Part shown: positions 1 to 6,035 of the stretch, piece by piece
Numbering within the stretch: position 1 is the first letter of the stretch
Layout of the letters: each line of letters opens with the position of its first letter
NCBI GenBank assembly: GCA_023390695.1
Contig: JAEWCJ010000196.1
Coordinates: 1-6,067 of the forward strand
Source of the DNA: Pseudomonadota bacterium
Lineage (GTDB): Bacteria > Pseudomonadota > Alphaproteobacteria > Rhizobiales > Xanthobacteraceae
DNA: 6,067 nucleotides
Direction: 5' to 3'
The notes under the pieces: model-generated
Told to the model about the DNA's origin: nothing
The model's input: only the letters and a program-made list of their open reading frames with translations
The model's database searches: none
Made by a program: the position numbers and the translations under genes

Positions 1-12
1 CTTCAGCAGCGA

Positions 13-1566
13 TCAGTTTTTCGCGGCGTGGTCCTCAGACGGCTTTTTTCCGTTCCGGCCTTTCGGAGCGGGCTCGGCCGTGTCCGCCGCCGGCGTCTTG
101 CTGAAATTCGATTTGACCCGCTTTGCCAGCGTGGCCGGGGTTTGCGGCACGCCGCCGGTCCGCGCAGTGCTACGCTGCGTATTGATGTCGGCGATTTCCT
201 GCTGCACCCGTGCGAGATCGCGGCGCGATGAGGCCAGCGCACCTTCGGCGACGGCGCGCGCCATGCGCTCGCGGCTCAGGGCGGTGTTGAGTTCCTCGAC
301 GCGCTTCTCGTTGGCTTCACGCTGGACCTGAAGGTCGCTTTCAAGCTGCTTCAGACGTTCGGCGAGAGTTGCATTCTTCTCTTCGCCGCGGGCGAGGGCG
401 GTTTCCCGCAGCTTCAGGGTCTTGTTCATCGCGCCCGAGCGCTCGACCAGGGTTGCGCGCGACTGCGTCAGTTCCGCGATCTGCCGTTCGAGATTCTCAT
501 GCGCGGCTTCGAGCTGCTGCAGCTTCTTCTCGGTCCCGGTCCGGGCGATCTCAAGCTCTGCCGCCTTGCGTTCCCAGTCGCGGCTCTCCTCGGTGCGCTC
601 GGCAAGGCTCTGCCGGACTTCAGCAAGCAGCTTCTCGGATGCGGTTGCGCGCGACTGCAGCGAACCGAGCCGGTTGGTGAGGGCGGCTGCCTCGGTCTGA
701 TGCTGCTCGTTGGCTTCGTCGAAGCGGACCTGCAGGGCATGGCGCTGCACTTCGCTTTCGGCGGCGGCGGCTTCGAGATCGCCGATCTTGCTGCGGGCAC
801 TGGCCAGCAGGGCTTCCGTTTCGCTCTGCCGGCGCGAAATGCGGGACGCTTCCGCGATGCTCTGATCGAGCGATGTCTGCAGCGACTGCCGTTCTTCTTC
901 AGTGAGAAGCAGCTTCTCCTGAAGCGCCTGGATGTTTGCTTCCAGATGCACCTGTTTTTTGTCGGCGGCCTGGATTTCGTCGCTGATCTGACGATGCGCG
1001 TCGGTGATCGCCTGGCGCTGCGCGGTCTCGGCGCTCAACTGGCGTTCAAGCTGGGCGATCTGGGCGTTCTGCGTTGCGACCTCGCCGGCGAGTTCCGCGC
1101 GCAGCGAATCCATGAGCTGCAGGTCCTGTTGAACGGCGCCGATTTCCTGGCGCAGCACGGCGTTGTCCTGCCTGAGGCTGGTGCGCTCCTTGTCGGCCTG
1201 CTGATATTCGCTGCGCAATCCATCAAGATTGGAGCGAACTTCCGCCAGCAGGTTGCGCAGGCTCGCATTCTGCGACTTTTCCTGTTCCAGCTCGCGCAGC
1301 ATGTCGCTGACCGGCGTGACGATGTTGCCGAATGTCGCCCTGAGCGCGTCGAGTTCCTCGAACTTGCGGGAGGCTTCCATCAGCAGGCCGCGCAGACCCT
1401 CGTTCTCTGCGCCGATGCGGCTGCCGAGATTTTCGAGGCCGGCTTCGTCGATGGGGGCGTGAAGGGGTGCCGGGGTTTCTGGGGATGCTGCCGTCTCGGC
1501 AGGAGCGGCCTTCTCGCTGTCTTTGGGATTTCCCGCCCGACTAAAGAACGCAGTGAGCTTATTCAT
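13..1566 (-). CDS. Long coiled-coil structural protein, crescentin-like in architecture
   Basis: The product is 517 residues and almost wholly heptad-type coiled coil. Residues 1-12 (MNKLTAFFSRAG) are short, basic and amphipathic. Residues about 13-43 are an Ala/Pro/Glu-rich linker. A charged Leu/Glu/Gln/Arg/Ala coiled coil runs from about residue 44 to 469, with a Gly/Pro break near residues 80-86 (FGNIVTPVS). The last 48 residues are Pro/Lys/Ala-rich and probably disordered. There is no signal peptide, transmembrane helix or enzyme motif. The ATG at 1566 is preferred because GAGGGG lies 9 bases upstream; a TTG three codons earlier directly abuts that site and is unlikely. The layout (basic N-tip, long rod, non-coiled tail) resembles crescentin-type filament proteins, but low-complexity rods resemble each other by composition, so a cytoskeletal or scaffold role is an inference. 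It is transcribed away from an intergenic region holding a CtrA-like box. Confidence is high for the gene, low for function. Confidence 0.9.
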   Translation of the reverse strand: MNKLTAFFSRAGNPKDSEKAAPAETAASPETPAPLHAPIDEAGLENLGSRIGAENEGLRGLLMEASRKFEELDALRATFGNIVTPVSDMLRELEQEKSQNASLRNLLAEVRSNLDGLRSEYQQADKERTSLRQDNAVLRQEIGAVQQDLQLMDSLRAELAGEVATQNAQIAQLERQLSAETAQRQAITDAHRQISDEIQAADKKQVHLEANIQALQEKLLLTEEERQSLQTSLDQSIAEASRISRRQSETEALLASARSKIGDLEAAAAESEVQRHALQVRFDEANEQHQTEAAALTNRLGSLQSRATASEKLLAEVRQSLAERTEESRDWERKAAELEIARTGTEKKLQQLEAAHENLERQIAELTQSRATLVERSGAMNKTLKLRETALARGEEKNATLAERLKQLESDLQVQREANEKRVEELNTALSRERMARAVAEGALASSRRDLARVQQEIADINTQRSTARTGGVPQTPATLAKRVKSNFSKTPAADTAEPAPKGRNGKKPSEDHAAKN

Positions 1567-1575
1567 GATGTACAA

Positions 1576-1581
1576 CCCCTC
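1576..1581 (-). promoter_or_regulatory. Ribosome binding site of the coiled-coil gene
   Basis: On the minus strand this reads GAGGGG, 9 bases before the ATG at 1566. It touches the alternative in-frame TTG at 1575 with no spacing, so it decides in favour of the ATG. Confidence 0.7.
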
Positions 1582-1891
1582 ACTTCACGCAATAAACAAT
1601 GACCATTGCGCGCCAACCGCGCCGAAAACCGGCATTTTCTGGTTGTGCAGCCCCTCTCAATTCTTAATACAAATCGGTGCCCGGCGCGGCATTTTTAATT
1701 ATTTGTTAAGGTTAACGCCGCCGGCAGGTGCCGAAATACCGCAGTGAACGCTAGTCTGCGGGAGTTGCGGGAGAATTTCTGGCGGCCGGCAGGCTTTGCG
1801 CGCGCCCGCGACTGCGCTAACAGCCCGATTGCCGGGTTTTTGTGCGACGGCCGGACAAAGATGTCCACAGCTTGATGGCGGGGCAGGGCGA
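1582..1891. other. Divergent intergenic region between the coiled-coil gene and the membrane-protein gene
   Basis: This stretch must carry the promoters of both flanking genes, which point away from each other. Its centre (about 1661-1716) is clearly richer in A and T than the surroundings and carries several TTAA tetranucleotides, including a CtrA-like pair and a GTTAAC palindrome. The right part (about 1717-1891) returns to high GC. An open frame running in from a TTG at 1796 extends the membrane-protein frame upstream, but it looks like read-through without a convincing start. I see no RNA gene, repeat family or strong intrinsic terminator here, and I cannot place a convincing -35/-10 pair for either gene. 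Confidence 0.6.
1695..1709. promoter_or_regulatory. Candidate CtrA binding site (TTAA-N7-TTAA)
   Basis: Two TTAA half-sites at 1695-1698 and 1706-1709 are separated by exactly 7 bases. The CtrA consensus in alphaproteobacteria is TTAA-N7-TTAAC. Here the base after the second half-site is G on the plus strand and A on the minus strand, so it is a near match. A further GTTAAC follows at 1711-1716. The site is about 130 bases upstream of the coiled-coil start codon and about 180 bases upstream of the membrane-protein start. TTAA is rare in such GC-rich DNA, which makes the spacing notable, but the local AT-richness raises the chance of coincidence. Binding is an inference. Confidence 0.4.
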
Positions 1892-2515
1892 ATGGACCAG
1901 GAGCGGATGCAAGCCACCATGGCGGATACGGCGGAGCCGCCGCATGAGCCCGTTTATGCCTACAAGCCCTCGTTGATGGGGGCGCCCTGGGAATTCCGGC
2001 TGCGGCCCGATCGGCTGCAATGGACGGCCGGGACCCGGACAGGCGCCATCCTCTATCGCGACATCCAGCGCGTGCGGCTGTCGTTTCGGCCGGTCACCAT
2101 GCAACCCTACCGGTTTCTTGCCGAAATCTGGTCGTTGGGCGCACCCAAACTGACGATCGCGTCGACGTCGTGGCGCGGCATGCTGGAGCAGGAACGGCTG
2201 GATCATCCTTATCGCGACTTCATCCTCGCTTTGCATCAACGCATCGCCGCCGCGGACGCGCGTCCCGCGCTCGATGCCGGTTCACATGCCTATCTCTATT
2301 GGCCGGGCTTTGCCGTGTTCGCGGTGATGGCGATTGGCGTCGCCGCCTTGCTGGTGCGCGCCCTGCAACAGGAATCCTGGCCGGCGACGTTGTTCCTCGC
2401 CGGCTTCTTTGCGCTGCTTCTCTGGCAGATCGGCGGGTTCTTCCGGCGCAATCGGCCGCGGCGCTACAATGCGGATGCGATCCCGGAAGACATCCTTCCC
2501 AAACTGAAAAACTAG
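1892..2515 (+). CDS. Uncharacterised two-helix inner-membrane protein
   Basis: I do not recognise a named family. From the ATG at 1892 the product is 207 residues. Residues about 25-110 form a soluble segment rich in Arg, Trp and Tyr with alternating hydrophobic strands (EFRLRPDRLQW, ILYRDIQRVRLSF); this could be a small beta-sandwich of PH-like type, but that is a guess. Two hydrophobic helices follow, about residues 135-157 and 163-184, then a basic RRNRPRRY stretch that should stay in the cytoplasm, and a short tail. This predicts a hairpin in the inner membrane with both ends cytoplasmic. The start is uncertain: the ATG at 1892 has GGGG 8 bases upstream, the ATG at 1907 has AGGAG only 3 bases upstream, and the ATG at 1919 has the same AGGAG too far away. 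An in-frame TTG at 1796 has little support. The stop overlaps the stop of the convergent stress-protein gene. Confidence 0.8.
   Translation: MDQERMQATMADTAEPPHEPVYAYKPSLMGAPWEFRLRPDRLQWTAGTRTGAILYRDIQRVRLSFRPVTMQPYRFLAEIWSLGAPKLTIASTSWRGMLEQERLDHPYRDFILALHQRIAAADARPALDAGSHAYLYWPGFAVFAVMAIGVAALLVRALQQESWPATLFLAGFFALLLWQIGGFFRRNRPRRYNADAIPEDILPKLKN
2512..2515. other. Shared CTAG: overlapping stop codons of two convergent genes
   Basis: The plus-strand membrane-protein gene ends in TAG at 2513-2515 and the minus-strand stress-protein gene ends in TAG at 2514-2512. Both stops lie within one palindromic CTAG, so there is no intergenic space and no separate terminator between the genes. Confidence 0.9.
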
Positions 2516-2937
2516 CGGCGCAGCACCAGCACCGAACAGGTGGCGTAGCGGACCATGTGGCCGGCATTGGAGCCGAGGAAATAGCTTCGCATGTCCGGCC
2601 GGTGCGATGTCATCACGATGAGATCGGCCGGCAGCGTTTTCGCTTCCTCGATCACCTCGTGATAGATGCCGCCTTGCCGGACCACGCTCGACACCTGTTT
2701 GGCATCGAGCCCGCACCCGCTGGCGAGTTCGGCGAGGCCTTCTTCCGCCGATTTGCGTTGCTGCAGGTCGAAATCCGGCGGCACATATTCCGCCAGCATG
2801 ACCGGTGTCATCGGCAAGACATGGATCAGCCTGACCGATCCGGAGGATGCGCGCGCCATCGTGCATGCGGTGTCGATGGCGGGCTTGGCAAGTTCCGGTT
2901 CGGCGAGATCGACGGGGACGAGAATGGACTTGAACAC
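2512..2937 (-). CDS. Universal stress protein, UspF/UspG type
   Basis: The product is 141 residues, a single UspA domain of the usual length (about 140-145). It opens with the typical first strand and nucleotide-loop Asp (FKSILVPVDL) and ends with a block close in form to the E. coli UspF C-terminus as I recall it: SHRPDMRSYFLGSNA, then HMVRYATCSVLVLR. This class lacks the first glycines of the G-2x-G-9x-G(S/T) ATP loop seen in MJ0577-type proteins but keeps the GS. Usp proteins are cytoplasmic dimers, often nucleotide-binding, induced by stress or growth arrest. The GTG at 2937 is chosen because a perfect AGGAGG sits 5 bases upstream and the protein then begins at the conserved first strand; an ATG at 2970 would add 11 residues unlike the family. 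It lies 98 bases downstream of the SixA-type gene on the same strand, so cotranscription is possible. Confidence 0.93.
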   Translation of the reverse strand: MFKSILVPVDLAEPELAKPAIDTACTMARASSGSVRLIHVLPMTPVMLAEYVPPDFDLQQRKSAEEGLAELASGCGLDAKQVSSVVRQGGIYHEVIEEAKTLPADLIVMTSHRPDMRSYFLGSNAGHMVRYATCSVLVLRR

Positions 2938-2942
2938 CTTGC

Positions 2943-2948
2943 CCTCCT
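2943..2948 (-). promoter_or_regulatory. Strong ribosome binding site of the universal stress gene
   Basis: The minus strand reads a perfect AGGAGG, 5 bases before the GTG at 2937. It lies inside the longer reading frame that opens at the ATG at 2970 and therefore favours the shorter GTG-initiated protein. Confidence 0.8.
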
Positions 2949-3035
2949 GTTGGCGGACTGCCGCTCGCATATTGGCATGCTGCCGCAGGCGAAGTGAGGG
3001 GGCTTCATTGTCGCGGTTGAAAACCTCGCGGCGGC

Positions 3036-3560
3036 TCAGATCTTGGCGTCCAGTCCGCGCGGCGAGATGAAGGATTCCAGCCGGCCGGCCCCCGCCTGCA
3101 AGCTCGCCCAGTCGTCGATCGGGACATCGATGACGGCGAGGGCGGCGGTGGGAAATTTCGCCGCGAGGCGGTCAAGGTCGGCCTGGCGTCCATTCTTGGC
3201 CAGCATCAGCGCCAATTCCTGCAGACCGGGATTATGGCCGATCACGAGCAGACACTGGCAGCGCGACGGGGTCTCCCTGATGACATCGAGAATATCGTCC
3301 GGATCGGCCTCATAGATGCGCTTGTCGAAAGCCGCTTTCGGCTGTGCCGGCAATGCGGCTGCCACCAGTTTCCAGGTTTCCCGCGTTCGCTGTGCGGTCG
3401 AGACGAGCACGCAATCCGGGACGAGGTCGCGTTCCGCGAGGTAAGCTCCGATTCTAGGCGCTGCTGCGCGCCCGCGCGCGGCCAGTTCCCGGTCATGATC
3501 GCGTTGGCCAGCCTCCGACCAGTCGGATTTTGCATGACGCAGCAGCATGAGTCGGCGCAT
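3036..3560 (-). CDS. sixA: SixA-type phosphohistidine phosphatase (histidine phosphatase superfamily)
   Basis: The product is 174 residues. It begins with the branch-specific catalytic motif LLRHAKSDW: Arg8 and His9, where His9 is the phospho-accepting histidine, with Ala in place of the Gly of phosphoglycerate mutases, as in SixA. A second active-site arginine is expected in STAQRTRET (residues 54-62) and the second catalytic His is in VIGHNPGLQEL (His109). SixA of E. coli removes phosphate from histidine in phosphorelay proteins; the target here cannot be read from sequence. The protein is somewhat longer than E. coli SixA (about 160 residues), through a C-terminal extension. There is no signal peptide, so it is cytoplasmic. 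The ATG at 3560 has a modest AGG 7 bases upstream. It is divergent from the FAD oxidoreductase and may be the first gene of a two-gene unit with the usp gene. The family call is firm; the exact substrate is not. Confidence 0.92.
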   Translation of the reverse strand: MRRLMLLRHAKSDWSEAGQRDHDRELAARGRAAAPRIGAYLAERDLVPDCVLVSTAQRTRETWKLVAAALPAQPKAAFDKRIYEADPDDILDVIRETPSRCQCLLVIGHNPGLQELALMLAKNGRQADLDRLAAKFPTAALAVIDVPIDDWASLQAGAGRLESFISPRGLDAKI

Positions 3561-3659
3561 CGCTATACCTGTCGAATTGCGGAAGGCTTGTCTTCACAAG
3601 ACTAGCATGCGAGATCGTGACGAATAATTCGGTAATATGATGGTTGCGCCCGGCAGACG
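3561..3659. promoter_or_regulatory. Divergent promoter region of sixA and the FAD oxidoreductase
   Basis: These 99 bases separate two divergent start codons and should hold both promoters. Two small inverted repeats are visible: CTTGT-4-ACAAG at 3587-3600 and the perfect 11-base CGAATAATTCG at 3621-3631. TAATAT at 3633-3638 could be a -10 element for the plus-strand gene, but no good -35 lies at the right distance. There is no strong ribosome binding site before the plus-strand ATG at 3660. Confidence 0.5.
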
Positions 3660-5120
3660 ATGAGCAAGTCCGACTCCGCGATTTTCGGTTCGAGTCTGTT
3701 CGCCGCAACAGCGGAATTGCCACCGCCGCGTGCGCCGCTGACGGCCGATCTCGATGTCGATGTCTGCGTCGTGGGGGGCGGTCTGGCCGGCCTCACCGTT
3801 GCGCGCGAAGTGGCGCGCCGCGGCTGTTCCGTGGTGGTGCTGGAAGCGAAGCGCATCGCGTGGAACGCGTCCGGTCGCAACACCGGGTTCGTGTTGCCGG
3901 GTTTTGCGCAATCACCGGAGGCCATTGTCGAGCGCGTCGGACTCGAACAGGCCCGCGCGCTCTGGGCGTTGTCGAAGGCCGGGCTCGACTACGTGCGCCA
4001 GACGATTGCGGACAATCATATCCCGGTCGATGCCAGCGATGGCTGGCTTTACGTGTCGAAAACCGATCGCGCGGAGGCCGTGCAGGCGGACGTGGATCTG
4101 TTGCGCGAACTTGGATGCGAGGCCGACATTCTGCCGACCGAGCAGGTGCGGACGGCATTGAAGACGCCGTATTATTTTCAGGCGATCGGGTTTCCGGAGG
4201 CGTTCAACATCCATCCGCTCAATTATGCGCTGGCTCTGGCCAGGCTTGCGGAAGAGGCGGGAGCACGCATCTGCGAAGAGACGCCGGCCTGGTCGATCGA
4301 TCCCGCAGGTGTGCGCAAGCGGGTGACCACGAAAAGCGGGCGCGTGCGCGCTGCGCATGTCGTGCTGGCCGGCAATGTCCATCTCGGCTCCGTCATGCCG
4401 CACGTGGCCCGCACCGTTCTGCCGATACGCACATATGTCGTTGCGACGAAACCGCTGGACAAGGACAAACTCGCCGAAGCGATCACCTGGCGCGGATCGG
4501 TTTCGGATACCGACTGGGCGGACAATCATTACCGTGTGGTGGATAACCGGCTGGTCTGGTCCGGCCGCATGACCACGTGGGATGCCAATCCCCGGCTTTT
4601 CGCCAAAGGTTTGCGGCGCGATATCCGGCGGGTTTATCCGCAACTCGGCGATGTCGAGATCGAATGTGCCTGGTCCGGCACCCTGGGCAATGCCGTGCAC
4701 CGGATGCCGCAGATCGGCGAGCTGATGAACGGCGTGTGGCTGGCCAGCGGCTTCGGCGGGCACGGTCTCAACACAACGGCGATGGCGGGCAACATGATCG
4801 CGCGGGCGATCGTGGACGGCGACACCGCCTGGCGGCTGTTTCTGCCCTTCGAACTGATCTGGGCCGGCGGCGTGCTCGGCCGCGTGGTCGCGCAGGTGTC
4901 GTACTGGTCCTACCGGACGAAGGAACGCCTTGCAGAACGCGCGTCACGCAAGCGGGAGCGTGACCGGCTGCGCGAGCTTGAAAACGCTGATGCAATTGCG
5001 ACGGAAGACACGCCGAAGGTGAGCGACGCGCCAGAGCAGGTGCCTCAGCAGCAGCCGGCACCAGCCGTGCGAAAGCGCAAACCGGCGCGCAAGCCGCGCA
5101 AGGAACAGCCGTCCGCCTGA
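3660..5120 (+). CDS. FAD-dependent oxidoreductase (DAO superfamily) with basic C-terminal tail
   Basis: The product is 486 residues. Residues 34-62 form the FAD-binding Rossmann start: VCVVGGGLAG at 35-44 with the ribose-contacting Glu62. SGRNTGFVLPGF (71-82) matches the conserved second motif of D-amino-acid-oxidase-type enzymes such as gamma-glutamylputrescine oxidase (PuuB/OrdL). The C-terminal FAD contact is ASGFGGHGLNTTAMAGNMIARAI (362-384). These enzymes oxidise amines or amino acids, passing electrons to oxygen or a membrane acceptor; the substrate cannot be assigned. After the catalytic core come an amphipathic, aromatic-rich stretch (about 391-417), a highly charged helix (about 418-440) and a Pro/Gln/Lys/Arg-rich tail to 486. 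That tail is unusual for the family, whose members typically end soon after the last FAD motif. The ATG at 3660 has a poor ribosome binding site and overlaps the stop of a seven-codon upstream frame. The gene is convergent with the MoxR gene. Confidence 0.93.
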   Translation: MSKSDSAIFGSSLFAATAELPPPRAPLTADLDVDVCVVGGGLAGLTVAREVARRGCSVVVLEAKRIAWNASGRNTGFVLPGFAQSPEAIVERVGLEQARALWALSKAGLDYVRQTIADNHIPVDASDGWLYVSKTDRAEAVQADVDLLRELGCEADILPTEQVRTALKTPYYFQAIGFPEAFNIHPLNYALALARLAEEAGARICEETPAWSIDPAGVRKRVTTKSGRVRAAHVVLAGNVHLGSVMPHVARTVLPIRTYVVATKPLDKDKLAEAITWRGSVSDTDWADNHYRVVDNRLVWSGRMTTWDANPRLFAKGLRRDIRRVYPQLGDVEIECAWSGTLGNAVHRMPQIGELMNGVWLASGFGGHGLNTTAMAGNMIARAIVDGDTAWRLFLPFELIWAGGVLGRVVAQVSYWSYRTKERLAERASRKRERDRLRELENADAIATEDTPKVSDAPEQVPQQQPAPAVRKRKPARKPRKEQPSA

Positions 5121-5139
5121 CCGCCGCCCGTCCGGCGAC

Positions 5140-5159
5140 GGCCGCGCGGCTCAGCGGCC
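5140..5159. terminator. Possible bidirectional GC-rich hairpin between convergent genes
   Basis: GGCCGC at 5140-5145 pairs with GCGGCC at 5154-5159 across an 8-base loop; a perfect palindrome GCCGCGCGGC also sits at 5141-5150. It lies between the oxidoreductase stop at 5120 and the MoxR stop at 5151-5153, partly inside the MoxR 3' end. There is no T-run on either side, so it does not meet the standard for an intrinsic terminator, and in GC-rich DNA such stems arise easily. Confidence 0.25.
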
Positions 5160-5996
5160 CTCCCGCCGTGCCATGAAAGCCAGACGCTCGAACAGGTGCA
5201 CGTCCTGCTCGTTCTTGAGCAACGCGCCGTGCAGCGGCAGGATCAGCTTTTTCGGATCGCGCTCGCGCAGCATTTCCGGGCCGATGTCCTCGACCATCAG
5301 CAGCTTGAGCCAGTCAAGCAATTCCGATGTTGACGGCTTCTTCTTCAGCCCGGGCACGTCGCGCACTTCGTAGAACAGCTTCAGCGCCTCGGCGACCAGC
5401 CGTTGTTTTATGCCGGGAAAATGCACATCGACGATGGCACGCATCGTCTCGGTGTCGGGAAAGCGGATATAGTGGAAGAAACAGCGGCGCAGGAAGGCGT
5501 CCGGCAATTCCTTCTCGTTGTTGGAAGTGATCACAACGATCGGCCGCCGCCGCGCCTTCACCGTCTCCCCGGTCTCGTAGACGAAGAATTCCATGCGATC
5601 GAGCTCCTGCAGGAGATCGTTCGGGAATTCGATGTCGGCCTTGTCGATTTCGTCGATCAGCAGCACCGGCCGCTCGTCGGCGACGAAGGCCTCCCAGAGC
5701 TTGCCGCGCTTGATGTAGTTGCGGATGTCCTTGACGCGCTCGTCGCCGAGCTGGCTGTCGCGCAGGCGTGACACCGCGTCGTATTCATAAAGGCCCTGCT
5801 GCGCTTTGGTGGTGGATTTCACATGCCATTCGATCAGCGGGGCGCCGACCGCCTTGGCGATCTCGACCGCCAGCACGGTCTTGCCGGTGCCGGGTTCGCC
5901 TTTGACGAGCAGCGGCCGCTCCAGCGCCACTGCCGCATTCACCGCGACCTTGAGATCGTCGGTCGCCACATAACCCTTCGTACCTTCAAATCGCAT
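5151..5996 (-). CDS. MoxR-family AAA+ ATPase
   Basis: The product is 281 residues, a full-length compact MoxR-type AAA+ module. Walker A is GEPGTGKT (residues 33-40), Walker B is LLIDEID (112-118), sensor 1 lies in VITSNNEKELPDAF (155-168), the arginine finger is in LRRC (169-172), and a sensor 2-like STSELLDW region is at 222-229. MoxR ATPases act in the cytoplasm as chaperones that remodel or mature protein complexes, usually together with a von Willebrand factor A (VWA/CoxE-type) protein encoded next door. Here the downstream neighbour is the convergent oxidoreductase, so no VWA gene follows. The ATG at 5996 has AGGA 7 bases upstream. I cannot assign the MoxR subfamily or its client from this window. 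The family is certain; the role is not. Confidence 0.95.
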   Translation of the reverse strand: MRFEGTKGYVATDDLKVAVNAAVALERPLLVKGEPGTGKTVLAVEIAKAVGAPLIEWHVKSTTKAQQGLYEYDAVSRLRDSQLGDERVKDIRNYIKRGKLWEAFVADERPVLLIDEIDKADIEFPNDLLQELDRMEFFVYETGETVKARRRPIVVITSNNEKELPDAFLRRCFFHYIRFPDTETMRAIVDVHFPGIKQRLVAEALKLFYEVRDVPGLKKKPSTSELLDWLKLLMVEDIGPEMLRERDPKKLILPLHGALLKNEQDVHLFERLAFMARREGR

Positions 5997-6021
5997 TGCG
6001 GAATCCTGTTTCTTGCCGCGG

Positions 6022-6035
6022 CGACACTAGTGTCG
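6022..6035. promoter_or_regulatory. Perfect 14-base palindrome upstream of the MoxR gene
   Basis: CGACACTAGTGTCG is a perfect inverted repeat with no spacer, centred 32-33 bases upstream of the MoxR start codon. Next to it, at 6037-6043, is GGTTAAG, which reads CTTAACC on the minus strand. The position suits an operator for a dimeric repressor in the promoter or leader, but no regulator is identified. The MoxR promoter itself probably lies in 6000-6067 or beyond the window edge. Confidence 0.35.

Noticed and set aside
499..1602. A 367-codon open frame on the plus strand antisense to the coiled-coil gene
   Set aside because: Its translation is Leu/Phe/Gly-rich, as expected from the complement of Glu-, Gln- and Lys-rich codons. 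It has no recognisable domain and no sensible start context; the minus-strand coiled coil explains it fully.
1861..1869. A DnaA-box-like ATGTCCACA
   Set aside because: It is a single imperfect match (7 of 9 to TTATCCACA) with no cluster and no origin-associated genes.
1796..1891. An N-terminal extension of the membrane protein from a TTG at 1796
   Set aside because: There is no ribosome binding site, the added residues are unlike the rest of the protein, and three ATGs follow close to the conserved-looking part.
2938..2970. An 11-residue N-terminal extension of the usp product from an ATG at 2970
   Set aside because: A perfect AGGAGG inside it lies 5 bases before a GTG that starts the protein exactly at the conserved first strand of the family.
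2020..2997. A 325-codon plus-strand frame across the membrane-protein and usp genes
   Set aside because: It crosses two convincing genes in other frames and its protein is Arg/His/Ala-rich with no domain, typical of an off-frame reading in GC-rich DNA.
3644..4546. A 300-codon plus-strand frame overlapping the FAD oxidoreductase
   Set aside because: It is the off-frame shadow of a gene with clear FAD motifs; its product is Arg/Gly-rich and featureless.
3912..4763. A 283-codon minus-strand frame antisense to the FAD oxidoreductase
   Set aside because: No recognisable motif; explained by the sense gene and high GC at third positions.
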